Source of the DNA: Turritopsis dohrnii
Taxonomy: Eukaryota > Cnidaria > Hydrozoa > Anthoathecata > Oceaniidae
Direction of reading: 5' to 3'
Assembly (NCBI GenBank): GCA_027922465.2
Contig: BQMF02000005.1
Coordinates: forward strand, 1,116,001 to 1,180,000
DNA length: 64,000 nt
In this document: positions 34,427 to 45,532 of the stretch, in pieces
Position numbering within the stretch: position 1 is the stretch's first letter
Layout of the letters: each line of letters starts with the position of its first letter
Program-made: the position numbers and the translations under genes
The notes under the pieces: model-generated
Told to the model about the DNA's origin: nothing
Databases searched by the model: none
The model's input: only the letters and a program-made list of their open reading frames with translations

Positions 34427-35364
34427 CCGGTGTAGCGGATTATTTTAACTCCCTGGGAAAAATGACTCCCCCAGTTAAAATAAACTTGGAAATAATGACT
34501 CCGCTAGAGTAGAAATTTCCTAGGAAATAATGACTCCCTTAGTAAATAAAGACTCCCCGTTATTTTGGATTGAAAAATGTCAGGGAGTCAAAATAAACTG
34601 GTTAATCATGACCCCCGCCCCCATCATCAAAAGAAGTCATTGCAGTGCATATCTATAACTATAAACCCTATAAACCCTGAGAAAATTTAATGACAAAATA
34701 AGTTATCATGTACCTTATAATTTAGTCGAACGTGCTTACCACACTGAGCTCAGCTTCAGTATTTTCCAACTAACTCGAAGGCCCAATTGATGCTGTTCAA
34801 ATATACTAAAGTTCAGTCAAATCTGACCATTTTTGAAGTCTCCAGGTTGCCCCAAAGTTTTAGCCTCGTTTTGGTGCAAAACCCCGTCCCAGGCACAAAA
34901 AATCAAAATTTCAAAAACACCCCAAGATATTCACCCAAGGAACAAGTGTGCAAAATTTCTGCCAAATCTGACCATTTTTCAGGCTACCCCAAAGTTTTTC
35001 GGACAGTCACACAGACTGACAGACACACAGACATTCTCAGATTCTAGCTCAACTGAAGTTGAGAAGAAGGTATTTGGTGAAGGAATGAGTAGACAAAATT
35101 TAAAGTTTTTAAAGTCTTGACATCCAAGGAATGGCCATATGAATTTTAAAAGTTTTTAAGCAAGATTTAGAAGGGAGTCATTTTAAACCAGGGGAGTCAG
35201 GATTTCCTAGGAAATGTTAACTCTAGGGATTCATAATTTACTAGTTTATATTAACTGGGGAGTTATGATTAACTAGTTTAATTTGATGGGGGAGTCACTA
35301 TAAACTAGTTTATTATGACTGGGGAGTCATTATTTAGGGGAGTTAAAATTTACTGTGACACCGG
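34427..35364. mobile_element. MITE with CCGGTGT ends and GGGGAGTCA subterminal repeats
   Basis: Ends CCGGTGT..TTTTAACTCCC and the inverted GGGAGTTAAAA..ACACCGG stand 938 bp apart. Each side carries several copies of a (G)GGGAGTCA / TGACTCCC word with attached AAATAA or AACTAGTTTA, inverted between the two sides. Such clustered subterminal motifs are typical transposase-binding arrays. No clear target duplication was found and no transposase. The inner part (34790-35060) is unlike the arms. Confidence 0.65.
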
Positions 35365-35365
35365 T

Positions 35366-35650
35366 ACGCATATGAATACGCATATAGAATAGGTCTTTTT
35401 ATGCAAACTAATGCGTTTAGTGTTATGTGCTGATTTAAAGTTTTGTTTTTGTTGTTGTTTCTTTATCCCCATTCGATGAACTGTGCTAAAGCTTCCAAAC
35501 CACTGTCATATATGAGCACTTTGTTATTGTTAACAGACGTAATACAAAAAATGCACAAGTTGTTGCTTATTACTTTTTTCGATTCTTGTCTATTCCAAAA
35601 TAGGAATAAACAAAAACAATGAAGCTTGCTGTCATATTTTAAATAACATA
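35366..35650. other. Non-coding stretch
   Basis: Nothing recognisable lies between the CCGGTGT MITE and the SINE. Confidence 0.3.
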
Positions 35651-35928
35651 CGGTGCTAAGTAAGTAAGTAAGTAACGGTTGGTTGGTTGGTTCTACCGCC
35701 CGCCGACTTGCAACTATTAGTTGACTTACCGCCAGAGATACGTGTAGCATTGCTCTAACTTGCCCGAAGGCCAGTGTGCAATCAGTCGATGGCTCCTAAT
35801 AGGCTGACACGCTGCTTTTAAAGCGCATCGGAGAGGTGCATTGAGATACGGCATGACTGGACTCGAATACGGGTCGCAGCAGTCGCACTCAAAGGTACTA
35901 ACCACTACACCATCGCTGCATGCTAAGC
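35651..35928 (-). repeat. tRNA-derived SINE
   Basis: Read on the minus strand from 35928 it begins GCAGCGATGGTGTAGTGGTTAG, which includes a good A-box (TGGTGTAGTGG). About 35 nt later comes a B-box (TATTCGAGTCC), the spacing of a tRNA head. A body of about 170 bp follows, ending in a (TTAC)n tail (GTAAGTAAGTAAGTAA on the + strand at 35658). The order of head, body and simple tail is that of a SINE. The head resembles tRNA-Glu/Gly/Asp types. It is not a functional tRNA. Confidence 0.75.
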
Positions 35929-35929
35929 T

Positions 35930-36677
35930 TGTGTTTGCACCCATACAATTAAATAAGAGCTACTACCATGACCTTGAGACAGGTACTACTATTTGCAAGA
36001 GGATCACTTGAATTTTTAAAGTTGCTTATTCGATTTAAGTTGTCCATTGATTGATGTTTGCTATGAGGTGTAGTGCCAAATGGTATACCACATGTGTTAA
36101 CCTCCACACGTGAAAAGAAACAATGCAATACCGTAGGTTCCCCGAAGTTAAAGAGCTGTCAAGTCTGCTAATCAACTTGATTTTGGCGTGTCATCATTAC
36201 ATGTGTTGTTTTTAATTTCTTAGATGACCCTGTGGTATAAGTACAGAGATCAATGCTGTCCGAAAAGAAACTTCCTTTCATTTTGACACCCAATCCTTTA
36301 GACATTAAGAAAACAAGTTGATCTTTAAGTCAATCAAGCCGATACTTAAGCGTCTTTCACTTGCTAGTGCCTTCAATGTTGTCTTGGTGATTTTTACAGT
36401 GCTACCAACTGGAGGTGAAATCATAACTAGTGTAAAACCTACTACAATACCGATTCATTGATGATAGCATGAGACTACTACTTAAAAATCGACTGATGTA
36501 CTACTTAATGTTAGAATAATGCTATTAGTAGCAATGTACTACTACCGTATGAATGATACAGCTGTATGTAAGAATAATCCTACTCGCGATCGAATTATAC
36601 TGTTGGCGTCTGAATGGTCCTACCATTTGTAATAATAACGGTTTATATTTCAGTTCCAAAGTTTTACATTTGGCTAA
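35930..36677. other. Non-coding stretch
   Basis: No gene or clear repeat is seen. The 36420-36610 part has many short tcctac / tgtactac words of uncertain nature. Confidence 0.3.
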
Positions 36678-37863
36678 TTGCCCCCGCAGCGAGCGTAAGC
36701 GAGCGAGGAGGCATAGTAGTTTCACGAGATAGGCGAATGTCAGTTTCCGATTTTGTTCATCATCATCATCTTCATCCTCCAACTTTCGTGTTGACGTTAC
36801 ACGGTGGAATACAATTATAAGCTGACTTTGCTTTTTTTCCGTTTCAAAGCATGGTACTGTAAGTGGGAGAGACAGAATGTTTTTTCGTATCTCTTTCCTA
36901 ATTTATTATTGTATTATACTATGTTATTTAGGAAGATCGTATGCTAAAATTGCTTAGACATTTTTCGTGTTACTTTTGTGTTGTTTTAGTGAAGTGAACG
37001 ACAAGGATTTTGAAGCACAGCTTGAAATCTGAAATTTTGCCAACCATCATTTTATTTTTGTATATATATGTTTTAGCTCTAAATATTTCATTCAATAAAC
37101 TTTGTTCAACGCAGTAATTTTTGGCAAAGATTTTAATTGGATTTCTGTGTATGCAAGAAAGCTATATTACAAATTGTCTTTCTTCGTGTTTTTCTATTTT
37201 AACTGTCCACCTCGCGCCAAACCTAATCATACTAGTGTGTGATCATGATCAGTAAAAGCTTTTTACATTTTCTTGTTTTTTTTTTTATAAACATTGGCTA
37301 CTTTTTGTTTTGAATCAAAGTTTAAAACGCAGATTTCTAATGGATTTTTTGCTTTGATTTTTTTTTTAAAAAGTTTGTTTTTTTTCTTTTGGCTCTTACA
37401 GAATTTCTTTAACAAATCTTGTTTTGATTATAAAATACGTATCCATGGTTTCAGTTCACACATTTCTTTTGTTTGTAGCAAATTACACTCTTTGAAAGGT
37501 ATATTAGCATCAATAAAAAAAAAGTTATCCTAAAGAAAGTTTAACTCAATTACAACGTAAGTGAAAAACCGTGAAGACCATCCGTCAAGGAGTTTTCAAA
37601 TCTGATCTCCCATTTCGAAATGATCATGCTCGCAATTCTTCTTGTTTTTATTGTGTTTAGTTTATACAATGTTAACAAAAGTTTAAATGTATATATTTGT
37701 TTCTGTGTAAAGACTTGCAAAAACATTCATCTGAATTTTTTTGAGTTTTCGGACAAAAATTTGTTTTTGTTTCCGTTGTATAGCTTGCAATGTATAGCTT
37801 GCTGTGTGTACACATTGGAATGCTTGAGCGCGGGGGCATTTTTTAGCTAAAGCTACATGCTAG
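36678..37863 (+). mobile_element. Helentron-like non-autonomous element, copy 2
   Basis: This is an inverted, apparently near-identical copy of 27495-28680: same 1,186-bp length and identical translations over the compared stretches (37294-37533 and 37620-37850). It starts TTGCCCCCGC and ends CATGCTAG, followed by T. No target duplication is visible. The near-identity implies recent movement, or gene conversion between the two inverted copies about 8 kb apart. Confidence 0.7.
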
Positions 37864-39070
37864 TTCTACTGAAATAGCGAAAGACTAGTGTATGTGCACG
37901 ATCATAAATTAAATATTGGAAAAGTAACATTTGCTAATAAACATATACTTCAGAAACAAGAACAAGAAGTTTGAGAAGACAAGGGTCAAAAATGAAAAAT
38001 GAAGACATGCGTATGGCCTAAACTTCAACGATGTTGAGATTTTTTGTAGTTACTATTGTAGCCGCCCTATCGATGTATACGGAGACAAATGGCCCTAAAC
38101 TACTGTAGTGAGAGAAATAAGTAAACTATGAAGAACAGAAAAAAAAATCATATGGTTACTATACAGTGTAACCAGAGTCGTTAAACAGAACCGCAGAATT
38201 GTGGAGCAACAAAAAAAAAAAAAAAAGAAAAAAGAAATGAAATGCAACTAAGAGACAGACCGGCATCTGGCAAGTGTGTGTTATTTTTTATGTACAAGCT
38301 TTCGAGTTTTCTCTTCGTCAGGTAAAGTTGTAGAATGTTTTCTGGGCGTATAGTTTACAGTTGGATGATTTAAAATTGATATTTACAATAAAAGTCATAA
38401 AAATACAATAAAGAAAAGATCTGGTTGTTAAATATTACAAACATTAACTGAAAAAATTATTGACCAGTGGAAAATAATAATTTAAAAATAGTAAAAGTTA
38501 TAAATCGAGTGATTGTAAAGAATAATTAAACTAAGAAAAGAGTTAAGTTAACTGTATTAAGTATTAACTTTGTATTAGCCGCCATGGTGCCATCGCCGAC
38601 CCATGTCCACCTGCTCTGTCACCCCACAGACCTCATTAAACAACATATTTCGTTATCAACGGCTACAACTTGCGTTCAGCCACAGACAGATTCGAAATCG
38701 GAACTTCTGGTGTACAGTCAGTGTTGCACCTTAACTTTTCTTCAGAGTGTCCCCCAGTCGGGCAACCAGTGTCTCAAGCTTTTAATTTTGGTTGCCGGAA
38801 AAAATACCTGCCCGAAATATTTGCACTTAACCAGCAATAAGCGAGAGACGTATAATGGGAAAACTGAGGTTCAATTCTAATGGCTCCTGGACTGTTTTAA
38901 CTTCCAAAAGCTTGTTTTCACATGTTTTCAAAGCCAAGTCAGCGGCGGTCCTTGGAATAAAACAAAAAAAATAATAAAAAAACGTTATCCCTAGTGGTTC
39001 ACCAGCCAAAAAAGTCACGTTCGATTGGGGATGCAATGTATAAGTTTCGCACTGACGATGCACACACAAT
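37864..39070. other. Non-coding stretch with a hammerhead-like motif
   Basis: No gene is supported. A poly-A run lies at 38211-38226 and a hammerhead-like core at 38299-38321. At 38990-39040 there is a tRNA-like patch (ccctagtggttcaccagcc, gttcgattgggg) that may be a SINE piece. The open frame at 38584-38880 has no recognisable domain. Confidence 0.3.
38299..38321 (-). ncRNA. Hammerhead-ribozyme-like core (candidate)
   Basis: On the minus strand: CTGACGA, then A, a GAG-AAAA-CTC hairpin, then GAAAG. Hammerhead ribozymes need CUGANGA and GAAA flanking stem II, which this matches. Similar cores are carried by Penelope-like and retrozyme elements. Stem I, stem III and the cleavage site were not convincingly paired by eye, so this is only a candidate. 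Confidence 0.3.
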
Positions 39071-39135
39071 ATTTATTTATTTATTTATTTCTGAATCTTT
39101 ATACAGGATAAAAACTAAAGTATTTACAAATATAT
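39070..39135 (-). repeat. LINE 3' tail, (TTTA)n
   Basis: A (TTTA)n run is joined to ctgaatctttatacaggata, the same junction as at 3630. Confidence 0.5.
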
Positions 39136-39302
39136 ACAATATATACAGCAATACTTCTTTCCAAGTTTGTCCTGTTATTAAGAAAAAGAAAAAGAACAAG
39201 GCAAAAGGCTAAAAAGACTAAAATTTTATTAAAATACATAATCAATTGTAGGTTATAATACAGCTTGTCACATAAATCGACGAATGAAAAAAATGAAGGT
39301 TA

Positions 39303-40645
39303 GGATATACAGATATACAGATATACAGATATGTAGATATACAGATATACAGATATACAGATATAAAGATATACAGATATACAGATATGTAGATATACAG
39401 ATATACAGATATACAGATATACAGATATACAGATATACAGATATGTAGATATACAGATATACAGATATACAGATATACAGATATACAGATATGTAGATAT
39501 ACAGATATACAGATATACAGATATACAGATATACAGATATGTAGATATGTAGATATACAGATATACAGATATACAGATATACAGATATACAGATATACAG
39601 ATATACAGATATGTAGATATACAGATATACAGATATACAGATATACAGATATGTAGATATACAGATATACAGATATACAGATATGTAGATATGTAGATAT
39701 ACAGATATACAGATATACAGATATACAGATATGTAGATATACAGATATACAGATATACAGATATAAAGATATACAGATATACAGATATGTAGATATACAG
39801 ATATACAGATATACAGATATACAGATATACAGATATACAGATATACAGATATGTAGATATGTAGATATACAGATATACAGATATACAGATATACAGATAT
39901 ACAGATATACAGATATACAGATATACAGATATACAGATATGTAGATATGTAGATATACAGATATACAGATATACAGATATACAGATATACAGATATACAG
40001 ATATACAGATATGTAGATATACAGATATACAGATATACAGATATACAGATAATACAGATATACATATATACAGATATACAGATATACAGATATGTAGATA
40101 TACAGATATAATATACAGATATACGGATATACAGATATACAGATATATACAGATATACAGATATGTAGTTATGTAGATATACAGATATACAGATATACAG
40201 ATATACAGATATACAGATATATAGATATACAGATATACAGATATACAGATATACAGATATACAGATATGTAGATATGTAGATATACAGATATACAGATAT
40301 ACAGATATGTAGATATACAGATATAATATACAGATATACGGATATACAGATATACAGATATACAGATATACAGATATACAGATATGTAGTTATGTAGATA
40401 TACAGATATACAGATTATACAGATATACAGATATACAGATATATAGATATACAGATATACAGATATACAGATATGTAGATATGTAGATATACAGATATGT
40501 AGATATATATTATATGGCTATACAATGTATAGATGTATAGATGCATAGATATATAACGAATAGTATTATTATTATTATTACATTACAGATCAATAAAACG
40601 TTTATCGCGTATTATATGCAAAACGACATGAGCATCTTGCCAAAC
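39303..40645 (-). repeat. Octanucleotide satellite (CAGATATA)n, copy 2
   Basis: About 1.2 kb of CAGATATA octamers with regularly recurring TAGATATG variants ends in the same leader (to about 40645) as copy 1, inverted. The variants recur in higher-order blocks of roughly 40-64 bp, which implies block-wise amplification. It is non-coding despite a 265-codon open frame. Confidence 0.85.
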
Positions 40646-40649
40646 AATA

Positions 40650-41040
40650 TTGCGTAAGAGTAGAACATGGTAGACAGAGTTGCGCAAATATTCCCTTTCA
40701 GATATTCGTTATTCCATTGACAACATGCAGCGGGCAAGTAAAGCTCTGAAGATTCTTTCTAGATCTTCCTTAAAGGTCAGTTAATTCTTTTAGGAGATAT
40801 CGTGATTCAAACTAAAAACAACTGAATTATTTATCTTTTATTTCTTTTCCTGTTGTTGTTGTTATTTCTTGCTCTTTTTGCTTTTTCTTGTTATTTGAAA
40901 ATGTGCATTCAGCTAATTATGAAAAGTTTCAAAGTGATTTGCCAAATATACTTACTGATTTATAGAATAAACTGTAACACACCGGGTAGCAAAAAATAGC
41001 ACCAGCTTCAGTGATGGTTGTGCTATGATACTTTTTTACA
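40650..41040. other. Non-coding stretch
   Basis: No gene or repeat is recognised between the octamer satellite and the Merlin element. Confidence 0.3.
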
Positions 41041-41048
41041 GCTCTCTT

Positions 41049-42858
41049 GGTGCTCTTTTCGCACCCCCCTATTTTTTTCACTGAAAACCATTCTATACAG
41101 CACAACAAACATGTACATAGTGAAAAAACATCATAATTTTATTCCAATTCATGAAAAAAATATTTTAATACCATTTTTAATAAAGAAATTAATGTCTCAG
41201 AAGAAAGAAACATTGCGCCATAAAATCATCATTGTCGCTGAATCACTTGCATATCTTCTTCCGCTCTTTTGATTTTTTAGCACTCTCTGTCCTGGAGGCC
41301 GTTTTCGTCTTTCTTCTTCCGTGGTGTCGCCAACGTGTCGTGCCAACATGCATACCCAGCTGGATGCAGCTGGATGTATCAGCACGTCTGCGAGCTCTCT
41401 ACTCTTTCAACTTACTTTTTCTTCTTTTCAAATTATTTCTGCCTTTTTTTCTGCCTTTTTGTTCATTTCCTCACACTGCAGGTGTAAGCCTATAGCCTTT
41501 TTTGCCCTGGACTTGACACTATAAAAAGGACAAAATGCTTACAGAAAGTCCTTCTTGCCTTCAAAAAACCTGTTCACGATGGCTCGAAGACCTGACATGG
41601 CTGTTTTTGATAGTATATGTTTAACTGAAATTGGGGCAAGATTTAAGTATAATCGTGACGAATGTATCCGTTGTTGTCATGAGTATGGTCTTCTGGCCAC
41701 GACAATGGACTGTCCACGATGTAATCGACAATGCAATGAGCAGCAATACTCGCATGCAGTGGATGGGATAACTTGGCGTTGTACTGTTAAAAGGTGTAAA
41801 AAAGTCATCAACATAAAAAAAAACAGTTTTTTTGAAGGTTCGCATCTTCACCTTTGGCAGATTCTTGGTTTCACATACCTCTGGACTTGCTCTGCTGGAA
41901 GTAGGGGTTTGTCAGTGACTGACGTCCAGCACAAGCTAACAATTGGAAGTTGCGAGACAAGTTGTTGACTGGAACCAATCTTGCCGCGATGTAACTGTGA
42001 CGTATTTTGCCAACAATCCCCTACAGCTTGGGGGTCCTGGTTGCATCGTTGAGATTGACGAGTCGCTAATTGCACGTCAGAAGTATAACCGTGGAAGAAT
42101 GGATCAATGGGTTTTTGGGGGCTACGAGCCAGCAACAAAGCAGGGTTTTCTGATCCCTGTACAACGCGCAATGCTGCTACCCTTCTGCCAATTATTCAGC
42201 AGTGGATTCTTCCTGGAACCAACATATGGAGTGATATGTGGGCTGCGTACAACAATCTGCAAGCCCACGGTTATATCAAACTGTCAACCACACATACAAC
42301 TTCGTTGACCCGAACACTATGGTCACAACAAATCGTGTAGAAGCAATGTGGCAATGAAGTAAGGCCAAGTTTAAAGCTATGCATGGCCCTACAAACCGGG
42401 AATCTGTTTCCGACTATTTATCGGAGTTCATGTGGAACCAACGATTTGCTGACCACAGCTTCTTTTATTTGTGGGATCAAATTGCGACTTTATATCCAGT
42501 TTGATTATTCTCACTGAAAAACAGTTTTTTTTAAACCACAAATCTTAATAAAAAAAAACATTCATTATTGCCGAAGATTTGTTTTCTTTGTTTCAAAAAA
42601 TCCCATTTTATCCCCAAGATGGAGAGCCAACTTGCGAAAATAAATATGGCAGCGAATTTATGAGAGAGGGAATCGTTAAGAATTGAGGTGTTTGAAAGCT
42701 TGAAATGTAACCTCATTGATATCTTTAAATATATCTTTTATTAATTTTTTTTTTCATATTTATGGTGTTTTTTCACTATGTACATGTTTGTTGTGCTGTA
42801 TAGAATGGTTTTCAGTGAAAAAAATAGGGGGGGGGGGATGTGAAAAGGAAATAGCGCT
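41049..42858 (+). mobile_element. Merlin DNA transposon (inactive)
   Basis: The element is 1,810 bp. It has terminal inverted repeats of about 80 bp (from GGTGCTCTTTTCGCACCCCC; the shared core tttttttcactgaaaacc and atacagcacaacaaacatgt is perfect) and 8-bp flanks GCTCTCTT / GCTCTCTC that read as a target duplication with one change. It encloses a Merlin/ISXO2-like transposase. Merlin elements make 8-9-bp duplications, in agreement. Confidence 0.85.
41579..42504 (+). pseudogene. Merlin (ISXO2-like) transposase, frameshifted
   Basis: Frames must be switched to follow the protein. The N-terminal zinc-ribbon-like part (CIRCCHEYGLL; CPRCNRQC; WRCTVKRCKK) runs to about 41940. A frame change leads to the catalytic block (GPGCIVEIDESLIARQ, the first DDE-type Asp; KYNRGRMDQWVFGGYE). 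Another change near 42160 gives RNAATLLPIIQQWI, the second Asp in SDMWAAYNNL, and GYIKL. A third, near 42285, gives VNHTYNFVDP, then NRVEAMW, an in-frame TGA at about 42354, and SDYLSEFMWNQRF to the stop at 42504. At least three frameshifts and one nonsense codon make it dead. Confidence 0.88.
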
Positions 42859-42993
42859 GCTCTCTCTCTTTGTATGCTCGCTCATAATATAGTGCAATTT
42901 TTTTGCGATCAAAAGTTGACTTGTCAAGAATGCACTATTGTTTTCTAAAAAAACTTCGCTGTTAAAAATATGGCTGCCTTCAATATGTAAACA

Positions 42994-43881
42994 CAGGCCT
43001 GGTCGTAAGAAAATTAGCAGGCGTGTGGTCATCGCACGCCTTAATTGACGATATCAGTTATGGCGTGCGCTCGTGTAAATTTTTGACAGATGTGCGATCA
43101 ATTTTTTGCAGTTAAGATCAACAATCTTCATTCTGTATGATAATCAGACAAATTTGAAATGTGTCATACATGTTAAAAAATACTGTGATTTTCACGGAGA
43201 ATGAATTTAATAAAATAAAACACTAAAGATTCGGTACGTAAAAACTTAGCCATAAAGATTAGTTTGACCGTAAATAAAATTTATGTATATTTCTCCATTG
43301 TTTTGGTTTGAAGTTCAAATGGTTTTTGAATTAAATTAAAGACGTTTCCGTTCCATTAACTCATCACCACCTGGCTGGCTATTTTTTTTTAATAAAAGAT
43401 TATTTTTTCGAAACTGTAACCTTGCGCATACTTTTGTAACTTTTGTAAGAAAGTTAAAAAGAAAGGGAAAACTACATAATACAATTAAATAATATATACA
43501 TAATAAAATCGCACGCACGAAGCTCCTTCATTCCACAGCGGATTTCGCTGAGTAGACTTATTTTCTACTACGAAACGAATAAAATTTGTGAGCACTGATT
43601 TTTAATTCAAAACCACTACCGTATTCCAAATCGATCAGAGACCACTTCTGAAATGGTAGCAAAGTTTCGTTCCGTTACTGTAAAATTTAATCGTAGCACA
43701 TGAACAATTTTCGAAGCAAAACTTTCAACATTTTGGGACAGATTTTCGTTGACTTTTAAATAAAAATTTGTTATCACACTTGTCATTACAAGCCAGGCGT
43801 GCGATTGCCACACGCGTAAATAAATCTTGGCGTGTGCGGAGGCGTGCGCGTGCGATCGCACGCCTCTTACGACCAGGCCTG
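42994..43881. mobile_element. hAT-like MITE, copy 2
   Basis: The 888-bp copy has ends CAGGCCTGGTCGTAAGA and TCTTACGACCAGGCCTG as perfect inverted repeats. A 5-bp AAACA duplication flanks it (42989-42993 and 43882-43886). It lacks the nested Harbinger-like element of copy 1 and so shows that insertion's empty site. No coding capacity. Confidence 0.88.
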
Positions 43882-43889
43882 AAACAGTA

Positions 43890-44814
43890 CTGTAAAGCGG
43901 GGTGACTTCGATCAATTTTGCCACTATTTTAAAAGTAACTTCCGAAATACTAAACCATTACTTCTGAAACTTTGGAATCATTACATTACATATTTCTTCT
44001 ATTTCAGTGCACAATTTCACATTAACTAAACTTGTAATTCCAGAGAAATAACCTGATCTTTCCAAGAAAACGACAATATCGATTATGGGCTGACTTTGAG
44101 CAGCTTATGACAAGTGCCAAATTACTTATAATTATATTTGACAATGTTTTTAAAGTGCCATTATTACAATATTAACAGACCATAAAAGATCAGCAAATGG
44201 TAGTAAAACAAAAGATATTTACGACGTTCACACGTGTGACCCTCGTTAATACGAAACGAAATTAACATTTAAATTTCATTGTATCTCAAACAAAAATTTT
44301 GAGATCTATCATCATGGGGAAAGAGCACGCTTATTAAAATTTCTTCGGTAAGTCATTAAATCTCCCATGAGATATGACGACTTTTCACGAAGTTCTTGCG
44401 ACCATGTAACTTATAACGATATAAAGCATTCGTTTTTTTCGTGTTTTTATAAACACGATATTATCGATAAAGGAATAAGGAAAAGAAAAACAGAATAAAG
44501 CGGTGAAGAACAGAATTTCTTTCAGACATATTATAATTTTCTTTACATTCAGCCTCTATACTTCACATATGTACCAAAAATGTCCAGGCTAAACTCTTGA
44601 ATACGACGTAGAGCGATGACCAATGTGAGCGGTGGAAATTTTGATGTTTTTCATCGTAAATTTCGGAAGAAATTGATTGCTTCCCTTGAAGACGATTCTG
44701 ATGATATTTTACAATAAGAATCTAAATGAAAATCTTAAAAAATGTGAAAAACGCACTTTAATTTCAGAGTTTAAACAGTTTCTTTTTACTGATCGAAGTC
44801 ACCCTGCTTTACGG
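43890..44814. mobile_element. Mariner-like MITE, TA target
   Basis: Ends CTGTAAAGCGGGGTGACTTC and the inverted GAAGTCACCCTGCTTTACGG are flanked by TA (43888-43889 and 44815-44816). It is 925 bp with no transposase. It stands directly against copy 2 of the hAT-like MITE. A diverged relative without ends lies at 46080-46620. Confidence 0.75.
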
Positions 44815-44816
44815 TA

Positions 44817-45029
44817 AAGGCATGCATTTTTCTAAGCCTGTGGTTGTCTTATATCTGCAGAAGCAAAGGAGGAAAGCACTTAAATTGAGAGAAAAGGGAT
44901 TAAACTGTTATTATGAACACTAAATTCCATAAAATTTTGTTATTTACATCACTTTTGATGAACATGAAATTAGTTAGCGGAAAGAGGAACAAGTTAGTGG
45001 AGGAACATCACCCCGATGATGTTTACAAT
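44817..45029. other. Non-coding spacer
   Basis: No feature is recognised between the two MITEs. Confidence 0.3.
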
Positions 45030-45031
45030 TA

Positions 45032-45530
45032 CCTTAATGGTAGAAATTTTCGCGGGTACAAATTTTCGGGATTTTTGCAGATTTTGACCATTTTCGCGAA
45101 ATTAAATACCTGTGAAATATTTCTGGAGATCGGATTCACAAAAGTAAGTACCCACAAAAATATTTTCTAGAAATTCAAATATCTAGACTTTTTAACTTTT
45201 TTTCCAAAAATGATATAAAATACAATGAAAAAAATACTCCAAAAATGTTAAATACAATTTTTTCTTTTCGTTCCTTCAATCAAGCACAATAGTGCTGTTT
45301 TCCTTTTTCTGCTTAAGATTACGAAGCATTCCCCGAATATCTCTGGTGCCAACAGATCTAACATTGCTAAAGAAAACGCTAAAGAAAAAGTTTTTTCTTA
45401 TTTTTTTGATATTAGCAAAAATTAATACCCGCGAAATTTTCTGCTTGTGCCTATTCGCAAAAATTAATACCTGCAAAATACAATTTTTTTCCGCTCGCGA
45501 AAACAAATACAAAAATTTCTACCATGAAGG
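45032..45530. mobile_element. Short MITE with CCTTMATGGTAGAAATTT ends
   Basis: The ends (about 20 bp) are inverted repeats flanked by TA on both sides (45030-45031, 45531-45532). Subterminal words of the type ttcgcgaaattaatacc are also inverted between the two sides. 499 bp, non-coding; probably Tc1/mariner-derived. Confidence 0.65.
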
Positions 45531-45532
45531 TA

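Noticed and set aside
38584..38880. 98-codon + strand frame
   Set aside because: No domain, no splice context, surrounded by repeat-like sequence.
39268..40065. 265-codon open frame (repeating ISVYLYIC) and similar frames at 32677-33074
   Set aside because: It is a by-product of an octanucleotide satellite: with an 8-bp unit all frames stay open when no stop is in the unit. No start context, splice sites or domain.
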